From: Labilibaculum sp041595635
GTDB taxonomy: Bacteria > Bacteroidota > Bacteroidia > Bacteroidales > Marinifilaceae
Direction of reading: 5' to 3'
Length of the DNA: 64,000 nucleotides
NCBI RefSeq assembly: GCF_041595635.1
Contig: NZ_JBFHJW010000002.1
Span: 94,464-158,463 of the forward strand
Position 1 is the stretch's first letter. Every line of letters starts with the position of its first letter. Shown piece by piece: positions 53,481-63,709 of the stretch. A program made the position numbers and the translations under genes. The notes below the pieces were generated by a model, which saw nothing but the letters and a program-made list of their open reading frames with translations, was not told the origin of the DNA and searched no databases.

Positions 53481-53723
53481 TTAGTATTTTTTAATAAATC
53501 CTTTTTCTTGAGCTTTTGTAAGTGCACCTTTTACTCCTAACTTGTTAATTAGGCGTACTCCTGCAGCAGAAATTCTTAGCTCAATCCAGCGATCCTCTTC
53601 AGGAAGATAGAACTTTTTATCGAAAAGATTTGGATAAAATCTTCTCTTAGTTCTTCTTTTTGAGTGAGAAACATTGTTCCCAACCATTACGCTCTTTCCA
53701 GTAATTTGACAAACTCTTGACAT
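53481..53723 (-). CDS. rpmB: 50S ribosomal protein L28
   Basis: 80 residues. MSRVCQITGKSVMVGNNVSHSKRRTKRRFYPN in outline matches L28; only one Cys is seen in the zinc knuckle region, so it is probably the zinc-free form. It is the first gene of the L28-L33-DUF4295 unit. Confidence 0.96.
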   Translation of the reverse strand: MSRVCQITGKSVMVGNNVSHSKRRTKRRFYPNLFDKKFYLPEEDRWIELRISAAGVRLINKLGVKGALTKAQEKGFIKKY

Positions 53724-53954
53724 AGTCCAGATTATTTTTTTCCTTAAACGCTTTTCAAACAGGTCGCAAAATACGTAATAATTTTCTTGAAAATCAAATT
53801 ATATTGCAACTTTTTACAGATATATTTTAGTGCCCTTGCAATTCCTTGATGTGTAACAAACACTATGAGTGCCTACTTAGCAGCATATAGCATCTTACAA
53901 ACAATAAATTTTTTTTATCAATTAAGATTTATAAAGATTGGACACTTCCACAAA

Positions 53955-53989
53955 AATAAAAAAATCCCTTCATATTCCAGAAAGGATTT
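53955..53989 (-). terminator. Terminator after the YitT gene
   Basis: Minus strand AAATCCTTTC (53980-53989) and GAAGGGATTT (53962-53971) pair with one G-U, 8-base loop, then TTTTATTTTTG. It lies 17 bases past the stop. Confidence 0.7.
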
Positions 53990-54006
53990 GGAATAAATAT
54001 TTTAAA

Positions 54007-54909
54007 TTATTCTTCGTTAAGAGATTTAAATCCTTCGCCCAAAATTTCGTTTGCTTCTGTCACATTTACGAATGCCGAAGGGTCTACCTCGCGAATGTAT
54101 AATTTTAGTATTTCTAATTCCCTCCTACTCATAACCGAGTATATCATTTTTTTCTCAGTTCCCGAATAAGCACCTTGTCCTGTAAAGATAGTAGCTCCTC
54201 TCACTAAATCATTTTTAATTTTAGACGAAATGGCCTCGTATTGTTCTGAGACAATCATCACTGTTTTGTGATAATTCGCTCCACTTACTACCATATCAAT
54301 AATTTTCCCTTCAATATATATGATTATTAAAGAGTAGATAGCGAACTCCCATCCGATTGCTCCCGTTTCGCTGGGTTGAGCGAGTGTAAATAAAACGATA
54401 ATACCATCAACGATCATCACTAATTTTCCAAGTGACATTTTAGTATATTTAGCCAAAATCATGGCAATGATATCTGAGCCTCCAGAAGTTGCTCTCGATT
54501 TAAAAACAAAACCAATTGAAATTCCATAAAAGACTCCTGCAACAATCGTATTCAACATAGGATCAGCAATTACTTTTGCATAATCAGGTGAAATAAAGGT
54601 TTCCATAAACCAAACGGTAGCAAGAATAATAGAAATGCTTACAATGGTTTTAGCACCAAATCGTGGACCTAAAATTAAGGTGCCGATTATGACAAGGGGT
54701 ATTTCCATTGCAAAAGTACAGTAACTAATTTTCCAGTCAAATAATGTGTTTAAAACTGTTGCAATTCCATACACTCCACCTGGAGCTAACTTGTATGGTA
54801 CTACAAATAAAATATCAGAAACAGCAAAAATAATACTCCCTAGTATTAAATAAGCGTATGCGCTAATCCACTCGGTGGACAAAAATTTTTCGTTAGTTAT
54901 GAAAGCCAT
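54007..54909 (-). CDS. YitT-family membrane protein with DUF2179 domain
   Basis: 300 residues. Five or six membrane helices (AYLILGSIIFAVSDILFV, APGGVYGIATVLN, GISIGFVFKSRATSGGSDIIAMIL) make up the YitT/UPF0750 part; the last ~85 residues are a cytosolic DUF2179 domain (GATIFTGQGAYSGTEKKMIYSVM, DPSAFVNVTEANEILGEGF). The transported substance, if any, is unknown. It is monocistronic. Confidence 0.9.
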   Translation of the reverse strand: MAFITNEKFLSTEWISAYAYLILGSIIFAVSDILFVVPYKLAPGGVYGIATVLNTLFDWKISYCTFAMEIPLVIIGTLILGPRFGAKTIVSISIILATVWFMETFISPDYAKVIADPMLNTIVAGVFYGISIGFVFKSRATSGGSDIIAMILAKYTKMSLGKLVMIVDGIIVLFTLAQPSETGAIGWEFAIYSLIIIYIEGKIIDMVVSGANYHKTVMIVSEQYEAISSKIKNDLVRGATIFTGQGAYSGTEKKMIYSVMSRRELEILKLYIREVDPSAFVNVTEANEILGEGFKSLNEE

Positions 54910-55253
54910 TTTTTACTTGTAGTTTTTAGTTGTTTAAAATTCGCCGACAAAATTAAATTCCCCACCTATAAATCCAAGTAAAATCTTTGATTTTATTTCA
55001 ACCGCAAAACCCAGTTTATCAACACAAAAGACACATATATATACTATTTTTAAACATACTCATCAAAAAAGCATCAAAAAAACGTCAATTTTTCACTTAT
55101 GAAAATGGAATAAATGTAATTAAGCCTGATTTACATGGTTCTAATTTAAATTTAAAGCACACACTAATATTACACTTATGTTAAAAATAAATATTTTCCA
55201 AAAAAAAGAGCTGCTCAATTATTGAGCAGCTCGAATACTGTATTTTTATTTAC
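54910..55253. other. 344-base gap between the M3 peptidase and yitT-like genes
   Basis: The gap lies upstream of the yitT-like gene and downstream of the M3 peptidase gene; both are on the minus strand. It contains the M3 terminator at 55200-55232 and presumably the YitT promoter near 54930-55000, which I could not fix. A 65-codon plus-strand frame at 54987 has poor composition and no support. Confidence 0.5.
55200..55232 (-). terminator. Terminator after the M3 peptidase gene
   Basis: Minus strand GAGCTGCTCAAT (55221-55232) mirrored by ATTGAGCAGCTC (55208-55219), followed by a run of seven T. Placed 21 bases after the stop. Confidence 0.85.
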
Positions 55254-57290
55254 TTACTTTAGTCCACTTCTTTTTAATAGTGGTTCTATAGATGGCTCTT
55301 TTCCTCTAAATTTCAAATAAAGAGCCATGGGATGCTCGCTTCCTCCTTTTTCGAGAATGTTTTTTCTGAAAGAATTTGCTGTTTCTTTGTTGAACACACC
55401 AGTACTTTTGAAAGCATCAAAGGCATCTGCATCTAATACTTCGGCCCATTTGTAACCATAGTATCCTGCGCCATATCCTCCAGCAAAAATATGGGAAAAA
55501 GAAGTGCTCATGCAACTAGTTTCAACCGGGTCAAATAGTTCTGTAGGGGCCATGGCAGTATTCTCGAACTGCGCAACTTCGTCAGCGACAGGTTCTGTAA
55601 TGCTATGCCATGCCATATCGTTCATACCAAAACTAATTTGGCGAACAAATGAATACCCGCTTAAGAAATTTTCACTATCAATAATTTTTTGGACTAATTC
55701 GGCTGGAATCTTCTCTCCTGTTTCAAAGTGTTCAGCTACTTCGTCCAACCATTCTTTTTGAGTCGCAAAATTTTCCATAAATTGGGAAGGTAACTCAACA
55801 AAATCGCGATAAACATTTGTTCCAGACAAACTACTGTATGCACATTTTGATAACATTCCGTGCAAAGCATGACCAAATTCGTGTAAAAATGTGGTTACTT
55901 CGTTAAAAGTAAGTAAAGAAGGTTTTGTTTTGCTAGGTTTGGTAAAATTACAGACAATAGATATGTGAGGACGATGGTCTTTTCCATCTTTCTGGTACTG
56001 ATCAACAAAAGAAGTCATCCAAGCTCCACCTTGTTTTGAACTTCGTGGATGAAAATCGGTATATAATAATGATAAGAATTCTCCTTTTTCGTCAAAAACC
56101 TCATATACATCAACATCTTCGTGATATTTTGAGATAGAGGAATTGATTTTAAATTTGATTCCATACAAAAGAGTTGCCAAGGAGAAAATGCCTTTTTTTA
56201 CTTTACCTAACTCAAAGTAAGGACGAGTAATTTCATCATTAATATCAAATTTCTCTGTTTTCAATTTCTCTGCATAGTAAGCCCAATCCCATCTTTCCAA
56301 TTTAAAATTGGCTCCCAAACTTTTGGCATAGTCTTGTAATTCTTTGAACTCTTGTTTGGCTTTGGGTAACGAAGAATCAAGCAATTGAGAAAGAAAATCA
56401 AAAACTTGATTGGATGTTTGTGCCATTCGTTCTTCTAGTACAAAATCAGCATAAGAAGTGTAGCCAAACAATTGAACCTTTTTTAAACGTAATTCGACAA
56501 TTCGCTTCACGTTTTTTTGATTGTCAAATTTATCATTGAAACATCTGGAAGTATAGGCTTTAAACATTATCTCACGTAATTCACGCTTATCGGAATACTG
56601 CATAAAAGGAACATAACTTGGAAATTGCAAGTTGAAAAGCCATCCTTTCTTCTCTTTTTCTTTTGCGGCATTTAAGGCTGCTTCTATAATTCCTTCTGGA
56701 AGACCCGATAAATCTTTTTTATCGCTAATGAGAAGCTCAAAATTATTGGTTGCAGCCAATACATTTTCACCAAACTGCAAAGTTAATTTCGATAGTTCTT
56801 TCGATATTTCACGAATTTGATCCTTTTTCTCTTTTTCAAGATTAGCTCCCGAGCGGACAAATGCTTTGTATCGATTGGTTAGTAATTTCTCCTGCTCAAT
56901 ACTTAATGTCAACTCATCTTTTTGCTGATAAACTTCTTTAACGCGAGCAAAAAGTTTTTCATTCATGATAATATCATTGGAAAACTCGGTTAGCATAGGA
57001 GATACTTCGCGAGCAAGAGCTTGCATCTCATCATTAGTATTGGCATGATTCAGATTAAAGAAAATTGAAGCCACACGATCTAATTTATGCCCTGAATATT
57101 CCAATGCTTCAATTGTATTTTCGAAATTAGGACTTTTGTCTGAATTCGCAATTGTATCAATTTCTTCTCTGGCAATTTTAATACTTTCGGTAAATGCAGG
57201 AAGAAAATGATTTAACTTGATAATTTCAAAAGGAGCGGATTCGTATGCTGTGGTAAATTCACTTAGTAATGGATTTGTTTCTATACTCAT
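55254..57290 (-). CDS. M3-family oligopeptidase (Dcp/OpdA-like)
   Basis: 678 residues from the ATG at 57290; the longer form from 57338 has an unrelated N-terminus, so I reject it. Catalytic zinc helix TFLHEFGHALHGML (HExxH) about residue 450, third ligand Glu about 20 residues on in ELPSQFMENF, and YAGGYGAGYYGYKWAEVL near the end are M3 hallmarks. No signal peptide, so it degrades peptides in the cytoplasm. Confidence 0.93.
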   Translation of the reverse strand: MSIETNPLLSEFTTAYESAPFEIIKLNHFLPAFTESIKIAREEIDTIANSDKSPNFENTIEALEYSGHKLDRVASIFFNLNHANTNDEMQALAREVSPMLTEFSNDIIMNEKLFARVKEVYQQKDELTLSIEQEKLLTNRYKAFVRSGANLEKEKKDQIREISKELSKLTLQFGENVLAATNNFELLISDKKDLSGLPEGIIEAALNAAKEKEKKGWLFNLQFPSYVPFMQYSDKRELREIMFKAYTSRCFNDKFDNQKNVKRIVELRLKKVQLFGYTSYADFVLEERMAQTSNQVFDFLSQLLDSSLPKAKQEFKELQDYAKSLGANFKLERWDWAYYAEKLKTEKFDINDEITRPYFELGKVKKGIFSLATLLYGIKFKINSSISKYHEDVDVYEVFDEKGEFLSLLYTDFHPRSSKQGGAWMTSFVDQYQKDGKDHRPHISIVCNFTKPSKTKPSLLTFNEVTTFLHEFGHALHGMLSKCAYSSLSGTNVYRDFVELPSQFMENFATQKEWLDEVAEHFETGEKIPAELVQKIIDSENFLSGYSFVRQISFGMNDMAWHSITEPVADEVAQFENTAMAPTELFDPVETSCMSTSFSHIFAGGYGAGYYGYKWAEVLDADAFDAFKSTGVFNKETANSFRKNILEKGGSEHPMALYLKFRGKEPSIEPLLKRSGLK

Positions 57291-57856
57291 AATTCTTTTT
57301 TTATAATAAAAAACAAAGATATGAAATTGACAAGGCATTTAATCCACAAAAAATATAATTATTTAGAAAATATCTTAATAAAGCTTTTCTCTCCTAAATA
57401 AAATTAGCCTTAACTATTGATTGATTGAAAAATACAAGCCATTTAACATTATTTAAAGACATACAGATAAACGTTGTGCAAACCTTTTAACAATAGACTC
57501 AACAAGCAATCTATCAACACGTAAAAAGCACTTGTATGAAAAATTACTTATATTTGGGTTTATTATAAAGGGGGGATTTGTAATTACAAGCGTTACCGAA
57601 ATGAGAGGCATGAATTTTCTTATCCAAAAAACTTACCAAACAAAGAGTTTCTTCTTTGTATTTAATTTGCTATGTCTTACAGCAAGTCATCCCTATAGCT
57701 TCCATCCCTTTGGGTACTCTCCAAATTGTAACTAGATCCATCTATTTTCTTATTTTCTGCCCTTATCCTATTAAAGGCATTTAATTGTAATAGCTTTCAA
57801 TTCTAAGCACCGAATTCTGTTTGCGTACTTTAAATTGTCATATCCATACATATAAT
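57291..57856. other. 566-base divergent intergenic region
   Basis: Between the M3 peptidase and proB, which diverge. A 67-codon plus-strand frame (57532-57735) is low quality and not called. I see no RNA gene, riboswitch or strong repeat. The proB leader must be close to 57780-57856, but I could not place its -7 box. Confidence 0.4.
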
Positions 57857-58927
57857 ATGAAACGAATTTGCATCAAAATTGGCTCCAATGTTCTCACAAA
57901 AACAAATGGTGAGCTAAATACATCCAGAATAAAAAACATAGTTTATCAAATTTCTGCCCTCAGAAAATTAGGATTTCAATGCATTCTAGTATCGTCGGGA
58001 GCTGTTGCTGCCGGGAAAAGCAAAGTGAAAATCCCTGAAAAAATTGATACCGTATCTGCAAGACAAATATGGTCATCTGTGGGGCAGGTTGAATTGCTGA
58101 ATATCTATTCATCCTATCTTAAAGAATTCAAAATAGACTGTGCCCAAGTATTGGTTACAAAACAAAGCTTTAGAACCAGAGAACATTATTTAAACATGAA
58201 AAACTGTTTAAACTCACTACTTAATCATGATATTTTACCTATCATCAATGAAAATGATGCCGTTTCGGTCACAGCCTTGATGTTTACTGATAATGATGAG
58301 TTATCGGGATTAATTGCTTCTATGATGAATGTTGAAGATCTCTATCTGCTTAGTAATATTGATGGTATTTACACCGGAAATCCTAACGATCCTGCATCTA
58401 AACTTGTAAAAACGGTAAGTGGCGACATTAACCGGCTAAAACAGTACATCACAACAGAAAAATCGAATTTTGGCCGTGGTGGCATGATTACCAAATGCAG
58501 TATTGCTGGAAGAGTCGCAAAATCGGGCATCCCTGTTCATATTGCCAATGGTGGAATAGATAATATATTACTGCAATTGGTAAAATCGCCAGAAACAGTA
58601 AAACACACCCGATTTATAGCTAGTAAAAAATCTTCGACAGTAAAACAATGGTTGGCTGGATCGGATGGATTCGAAAAGGCAAAATTAATTATCAACCAAG
58701 GTGCAGAAGAAGCATTGTGCTCGAAAGATGCAAGCAGTTTACTTCCTGTAGGAATTGTAAGTATAATTGGCGATTTTGAAAAAGGCGATATTGTAAAGAT
58801 CGTTGGCAATTCAGGAAAAATTTTAGGCTTAGGAAAAACACAATACAATAAAAGCAAAGCCGAAAGTTTTATCGGGAAAACTGGAGAAAAACCGGTAGTT
58901 CATTATGATTACCTTTTTCTTTACTAA
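57857..58927 (+). CDS. proB: Glutamate 5-kinase ProB with PUA domain
   Basis: 356 residues from the ATG at 57857; a TTG 36 bases upstream is rejected. Amino-acid kinase domain (KIGSNVLTK, LVSSGAVAAGK, INENDAVSV, FGRGGMITK) and a C-terminal PUA domain (SLLPVGIVSIIGDFEKGDIVKI). It makes glutamyl-5-phosphate, the first step to proline, and is followed by proA after 70 bases. Confidence 0.96.
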   Translation: MKRICIKIGSNVLTKTNGELNTSRIKNIVYQISALRKLGFQCILVSSGAVAAGKSKVKIPEKIDTVSARQIWSSVGQVELLNIYSSYLKEFKIDCAQVLVTKQSFRTREHYLNMKNCLNSLLNHDILPIINENDAVSVTALMFTDNDELSGLIASMMNVEDLYLLSNIDGIYTGNPNDPASKLVKTVSGDINRLKQYITTEKSNFGRGGMITKCSIAGRVAKSGIPVHIANGGIDNILLQLVKSPETVKHTRFIASKKSSTVKQWLAGSDGFEKAKLIINQGAEEALCSKDASSLLPVGIVSIIGDFEKGDIVKIVGNSGKILGLGKTQYNKSKAESFIGKTGEKPVVHYDYLFLY

Positions 58928-58997
58928 GAATGCCAAAACAAATCCTAATTAATACAATAAATAAAATCAATACATTAGCTCAAAATAACTGTTAGAT

Positions 58998-60245
58998 ATG
59001 AACTGTACAGAACAACTACATAAAGTAAAAGAAGCCTCGAGAGCACTTTGCTCGCTAAATTCAGAAGGCATTAACAAAGTTTTGCAGGCTCTAGCCTCCT
59101 CATTAAAAATTAACATTGCAAAGATTCTTGAAGCCAACCAAAAAGATTTAGCTAAAATGTCTACTGACGATCCAAAATACGATCGTCTGCTTTTAAACGA
59201 GGAAAGAATTTATGCCATAACAACTGATATTGAAAATACCATTCAACTACCTACGCCTTTGGGCCGAATACTTTCAGAAAAAACACTTGACAATGGATTA
59301 CTCATTAAAAAAGTAAGTGTTGCGCTGGGAACTGTCGGAGTAATTTACGAAGCTCGTCCGAATGTTACTCTTGATGTATTTACACTTTGCTTTAAATCTG
59401 GGAATGCCTGCATTCTGAAAGGTGGCAGCGATGCTGAAAACTCAAACAAAGCATTGGTTGCCATTATAAAGGAAACGCTTAAGCAGGAACAGCAAAATCC
59501 AGATATTATTCAACTTCTGCCTTCGGCCAGAGAAGCAGCCACAGAATTGATGAACGCAGTTGGTTTTGTTGATGTTTTAATTCCCCGAGGTTCTCAAAAT
59601 TTAATCAATTCGGTTCGACAAAACTCTAAAGTTCCGGTTATTGAAACAGGTGCCGGTATTGTACATACCTATTTTGATAAGGATGGAGATATTGAAAAAG
59701 GCAAAGAGATAGTATGTAATGCAAAAACTCGAAGAGTAAGTGTTTGTAATGCATTGGATTGCTTACTAATTCATAAAAGTAGACTTTCTGATTTACCAAC
59801 TATTGTAAGCAAACTATCCAAGCAAAAAGTTGAAATCTATGCCGACGAAGAAGCCTACAGTTCAATTAAAGGACATTATCCGATCCATCTTCTGAAAAAA
59901 GCTGATTCTTCTTCCTTTGGAACCGAGTTTCTAAGTCTTAGAATGTCCATAAAAACAGTAAACGACTTTCAAGCTGCACTTGATCACATATACAAGTATA
60001 GTTCGAAGCATAGCGAAGCTATTATTAGCGAGAATAACCAAACCATAACTAGCTTTTACTCAGCCGTAGATGCTGCTGCAGTCTATTCTAATACTTCAAC
60101 TGCATTTACCGATGGAGCACAATTTGGTTTAGGAGCAGAAATTGGAATTAGTACGCAAAAATTGCATGCGCGCGGTCCCATGGCTTTGGAAGAATTAACC
60201 TCCTACAAATGGTTGATTGCAGGCAATGGACAAATTAGAGCATAA
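58998..60245 (+). CDS. proA: Gamma-glutamyl phosphate reductase ProA
   Basis: 415 residues, aldehyde-dehydrogenase fold. IYEARPNVTLDVFTLCFKSGNACILKGG, IETGAGIVHTYFD and NAKTRRVSVCNALDCLLIH with the catalytic Cys fit ProA. It reduces glutamyl-5-phosphate to the semialdehyde. Co-transcribed with proB. Confidence 0.96.
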   Translation: MNCTEQLHKVKEASRALCSLNSEGINKVLQALASSLKINIAKILEANQKDLAKMSTDDPKYDRLLLNEERIYAITTDIENTIQLPTPLGRILSEKTLDNGLLIKKVSVALGTVGVIYEARPNVTLDVFTLCFKSGNACILKGGSDAENSNKALVAIIKETLKQEQQNPDIIQLLPSAREAATELMNAVGFVDVLIPRGSQNLINSVRQNSKVPVIETGAGIVHTYFDKDGDIEKGKEIVCNAKTRRVSVCNALDCLLIHKSRLSDLPTIVSKLSKQKVEIYADEEAYSSIKGHYPIHLLKKADSSSFGTEFLSLRMSIKTVNDFQAALDHIYKYSSKHSEAIISENNQTITSFYSAVDAAAVYSNTSTAFTDGAQFGLGAEIGISTQKLHARGPMALEELTSYKWLIAGNGQIRA

Positions 60246-60321
60246 ACAACTCTCATTTCCAATCTTTCGTCAAAACAAATCATACTTTTAGTTTGTTTTT
60301 AAAGAAATCAAAACTTCCTGC

Positions 60322-61623
60322 ATGAAAAATGAATTCACAGCCTTCTGGTTTCGAAGAGATTTACGCTTAAATGACAATCATGGACTTTATCAGGCTATCC
60401 AATCGAAAAAGCCAGTTCTTTGTTTCTTTATTTTTGATACTGAGATTCTAAGCCAATTAGAATACAAGAATGATGCACGTATCAATTTCATACACGAACA
60501 ACTAATTGAAATAAATGAAAGATTAAAAAATATTGGTAGTAGTTTACTTATAAAACATGGAAATTGTAGAAATGTCATTGAGGAATTGCTAACAGAGTAC
60601 AATATTGCGAATATTTACACTAACGAAGATTATGAACCATTCGCAATAAAAAGAGACAAGGAAATTCAAAAATTATTAAAGTTGAAAAACACTGATCTTA
60701 AAAGTTTTAAAGATCATGTACTTTTCGAAAAAAAAGAAGTTGTTAAAAAGGATGGTTTGCCTTATACCGTTTACACGCCCTACATGAAAAAATGGCGTGA
60801 ACTTCATGCTGACAACCCCTTTTTAGAGTACCCAATCGACTTTTGCTCCAAAAATTTCGCTCAAATTCCAAGTTCTGAAGTTCCCACCTTAGAAAGCTTA
60901 AGATTCGAAAAAAGTAATATTTCTGTGCCCGTTTATGATTTATCAGCAGAAACTTTACTGAATTATGACAATCGAAGGAATTATCCTGCATTGCAAGCAA
61001 CATCGTTGCTTGGGCCACATCTCCGATTTGGTACCCTTAGCATTCGGCAAGCTGCTAAAAAAGCTCTAATGGGTCATCCTCAATTTTTGAATGAATTGAT
61101 TTGGAGAGATTTTTTCAGCCAGATTCTTTGGAATTTTCCACATGTAGAACATCAAAGTTTTCGCATAAAATACGATGAAATTAAATGGCGAAATGATGAA
61201 AATGAATTTAAACTTTGGTGTGAAGGAAAAACTGGTTACCCAATGGTTGATGCAGGAATGCGGGAATTAAAACAAACTGGGAATATGCACAACCGGGTTC
61301 GAATGGTTGTTGCTAGCTTTTTATGCAAACACCTTCTAATTGATTGGCGTTGGGGTGAAGTTTGGTTTGCGAACCACTTATTAGATTACGACATGGCTTC
61401 GAACAATGGCAATTGGCAATGGGCTGCCGGATGTGGATGCGATGCTGCGCCTTATTTCCGAATCTTTAACCCCCATGAACAACAAAAAAAGTTTGATCCG
61501 AAAATGGAATACATTCGTAAATGGGTTCCCGAAATAGACACGAAAGACTATTCTACCCCCATAGTTGATCATAAATTTGCTCGTGAAAGAGCCTTAGCGA
61601 CCTACAAATCGGCCTTACGATAA
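60322..61623 (+). CDS. phr: DNA photolyase / cryptochrome, class I type
   Basis: 433 residues. The N-terminal antenna domain starts FTAFWFRRDLRLNDNHGL, and the FAD domain carries LLGPHLRFGTLSIRQ, WRDFFSQILWNFP, WCEGKTGYPMVDAGMREL, MHNRVRMVVASFLCK and NNGNWQWAAGCGCDAAPYFRIFNP. It probably repairs cyclobutane dimers with blue light; a purely sensory cryptochrome cannot be excluded. It follows proA by 76 bases. Confidence 0.9.
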   Translation: MKNEFTAFWFRRDLRLNDNHGLYQAIQSKKPVLCFFIFDTEILSQLEYKNDARINFIHEQLIEINERLKNIGSSLLIKHGNCRNVIEELLTEYNIANIYTNEDYEPFAIKRDKEIQKLLKLKNTDLKSFKDHVLFEKKEVVKKDGLPYTVYTPYMKKWRELHADNPFLEYPIDFCSKNFAQIPSSEVPTLESLRFEKSNISVPVYDLSAETLLNYDNRRNYPALQATSLLGPHLRFGTLSIRQAAKKALMGHPQFLNELIWRDFFSQILWNFPHVEHQSFRIKYDEIKWRNDENEFKLWCEGKTGYPMVDAGMRELKQTGNMHNRVRMVVASFLCKHLLIDWRWGEVWFANHLLDYDMASNNGNWQWAAGCGCDAAPYFRIFNPHEQQKKFDPKMEYIRKWVPEIDTKDYSTPIVDHKFARERALATYKSALR

Positions 61624-61641
61624 TACAATGTTTTCTCATGA

Positions 61642-61673
61642 TTGATAAAAAGCTATCTTTTTACTTACCTTAG
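61642..61673 (+). promoter_or_regulatory. Putative promoter of the MutS-like gene
   Basis: TTG at 61642-61644, 21 bases, then TACCTTAG at 61666-61673 (one mismatch to TAnnTTTG). It lies 27 bases before the ATG, after the phr stop. Confidence 0.45.
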
Positions 61674-61699
61674 CTTTTTCAATTACATTCAAAGAGAAA

Positions 61700-63508
61700 A
61701 TGAAACAAAAATTATCCTTTTACGCCGATCGAATTCACGGCTTTCAAAAACGTATTACTCAACTAAAAAAAGCTAATAAAACCCTATCTGTATTACGATT
61801 AAGCAGTGCTCTTGGCGCGTTTATACTATTTTATCTTCTTCTATCCACCTCTATTTATTTTGCTTGTTTGGTGGGAAGTATTCTGATTATCGCTCTAGTT
61901 TATTTTGTGCGTAGGTATAGTAAAAATGATCAGGAAATAAAAAAACTGAAGCTTCTTATTCAGATTAATGAAAATGAAATAAATTGTTTACAAACCAGGC
62001 ACAGTGCCTTATACAATAAGGGAAAAGAATACCTAGAAGCAAATCATCCTTATGCCTCAGATCTTGATATATTTGGTTCACATTCTATTTTTCAATTGAT
62101 TAATAGAGCTGTTAGCAAAAGTGGTAATCATATTCTTGCCAACTGGCTATCGAAACCATCGGAAAATCAAGAAATTAAAAAACGACAGGAAGCAATTCAA
62201 GAATTATCAGCAAAAATAGACTGGAGGCAAGATATTATTCAATATGGCCTTTTGAACAATTTAAAAAATGATAAGCCAGATTTTGTAACTGAATGGGGAA
62301 AAAAAACTTCTCCTTTTTATGGGAAAAAACTGCTAAAGATTGTGATTACAATCATGCCCCTGTTATCCTTAGGAGCTTTGATTTACTCATTTATAGACTC
62401 ACCAGTTCCCCTAATAATTATGGCTCTGGCTAGTATTGGAATTCATAATTTAAATTCGAAGAAAGTTAAGTTGGCGCATGAACAAATATCCAAAAAAGGA
62501 GAAATGCTCAAAACCTACTCCTACATTATTGAACGATTTGAACATGAAAACTGGACTTCTGAAAAATTAATAGAACTCAAAAAAGAATTGGCTAGTTCTG
62601 ATGTACCCACTTCTAAAAAAATCCAACAATTAACTAAGCTTATCGAACTTCTTGATCAGAGTTTAAATTTGGTAGTTCAATTCCTAATCAATCTGCTATT
62701 TTTCTACGATTTGCATATTTTATTCAGAATGGATGTATGGAAACAGAAAAACGGATTGAAAATTGAAAAATGGTTTGCCGCCATTGGTGAAATTGAAGCA
62801 CTATCAAGTTTATCTAATTTAAGTTTCAACCACGAAAATTGGTCATTTCCCAATGTAACAGAACAACATTTTGCATTAGAAATGAAGGAAGCTGGTCACC
62901 CTATGATCGATCAAAAATCGAGAGTGAATAACGACTATAAATTAACAGGTCCAGGAACTGTGCACATTATTACAGGTTCGAATATGGCTGGGAAAAGTAC
63001 TTTTCTAAGAACTGTTGGAGTGAATGTGGTGATGGCTTTAGCTGGAGCTCCGGTTTGTGCGAAAGAAATGACCGTTTCAAATGTGGAAATCAATACTTCC
63101 ATGCGAATTAAAGATTCCATAGAAGAAAATGAGTCCTCATTTTATGCAGAACTAAAAAGAATTCAGCAGGTACTCGAAAAAGTGAATCGGAAGGAAAAAA
63201 GCTTACTTCTTTTAGATGAAATTTTAAGAGGAACCAATTCGAAAGACAAGCATACTGGCTCGAGAGCTTTGATTAAACAGTTGGTGAAGCATGATGCAGT
63301 TGCCATGCTTGCAACCCACGATTTAGAATTATCAGTATTAGAAAAGGAACTTCCTGGAAAAGTTGAGAACCGTTTTTTTGATATTAAAATTGATGGAGAA
63401 AAACTTTACTTCGATTATAAAGTGCAAAAAGGATTTTGTAAGACCTTTAACGCTCCTATTTTAATGCAAAAAATGGGTATTGATATGGAAATATTAAACG
63501 AAAACTAA
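61700..63508 (+). CDS. Membrane-anchored MutS-like ATPase
   Basis: 602 residues. Residues about 30-75 contain two membrane helices (LSSALGAFILFYLLLSTSIYF, LVGSILIIALVYFV), with another pair near 215-250. The C-terminal third is a MutS ATPase: GSNMAGKSTFLRTVGVN (Walker A), SMRIKDSIEENESSFYAELKRI, LLLDEILRGTNSKD (Walker B), MLATHDLELS. There is no mismatch-binding N-domain and no nuclease domain, so it is not MutS1 or MutS2. Family members of this layout are common in Bacteroidota with unknown function. Confidence 0.88.
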   Translation: MKQKLSFYADRIHGFQKRITQLKKANKTLSVLRLSSALGAFILFYLLLSTSIYFACLVGSILIIALVYFVRRYSKNDQEIKKLKLLIQINENEINCLQTRHSALYNKGKEYLEANHPYASDLDIFGSHSIFQLINRAVSKSGNHILANWLSKPSENQEIKKRQEAIQELSAKIDWRQDIIQYGLLNNLKNDKPDFVTEWGKKTSPFYGKKLLKIVITIMPLLSLGALIYSFIDSPVPLIIMALASIGIHNLNSKKVKLAHEQISKKGEMLKTYSYIIERFEHENWTSEKLIELKKELASSDVPTSKKIQQLTKLIELLDQSLNLVVQFLINLLFFYDLHILFRMDVWKQKNGLKIEKWFAAIGEIEALSSLSNLSFNHENWSFPNVTEQHFALEMKEAGHPMIDQKSRVNNDYKLTGPGTVHIITGSNMAGKSTFLRTVGVNVVMALAGAPVCAKEMTVSNVEINTSMRIKDSIEENESSFYAELKRIQQVLEKVNRKEKSLLLLDEILRGTNSKDKHTGSRALIKQLVKHDAVAMLATHDLELSVLEKELPGKVENRFFDIKIDGEKLYFDYKVQKGFCKTFNAPILMQKMGIDMEILNEN

Positions 63509-63579
63509 AATTTCACCAATCTTACTATTTAACTCACCTGTTCATTAAAGATGTTAATTCATTAAGATTTCAATAAAAA

Positions 63580-63609
63580 AAGAGCCGAATCAGTATCGAT
63601 TCGGCTCTT
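63580..63609. terminator. Terminator after the MutS-like gene
   Basis: AAGAGCCGAATC (63580-63591) and GATTCGGCTCTT (63598-63609), 12 bp, AGTATC loop, preceded by seven A and followed by a short T-poor tail. The A-tract means it would serve better for minus-strand transcription from the right-edge gene. Confidence 0.75.
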
Positions 63610-63709
63610 CAATTTATAGTAAGTAGCTATTTCCGTAGACTAATTAGATTGAATATGCAGCCTAAACTATACAGATATAGAATTGCGATTATTTTTTCTC
63701 CTCTGCATT

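Noticed and set aside
57291..57338. Longer N-terminus for the M3 peptidase
   Set aside because: The residues before MSIETNPLL do not resemble the family, and the chosen ATG is a normal M3 start.
57532..57735. 67-codon ORF in the proB upstream region
   Set aside because: It lies between divergent genes, with unusual residue content and no promoter or terminator of its own.
61290..61320. tRNA-like GGTTCGAAT motif
   Set aside because: It lies inside the photolyase coding sequence with no acceptor or anticodon arms around it.
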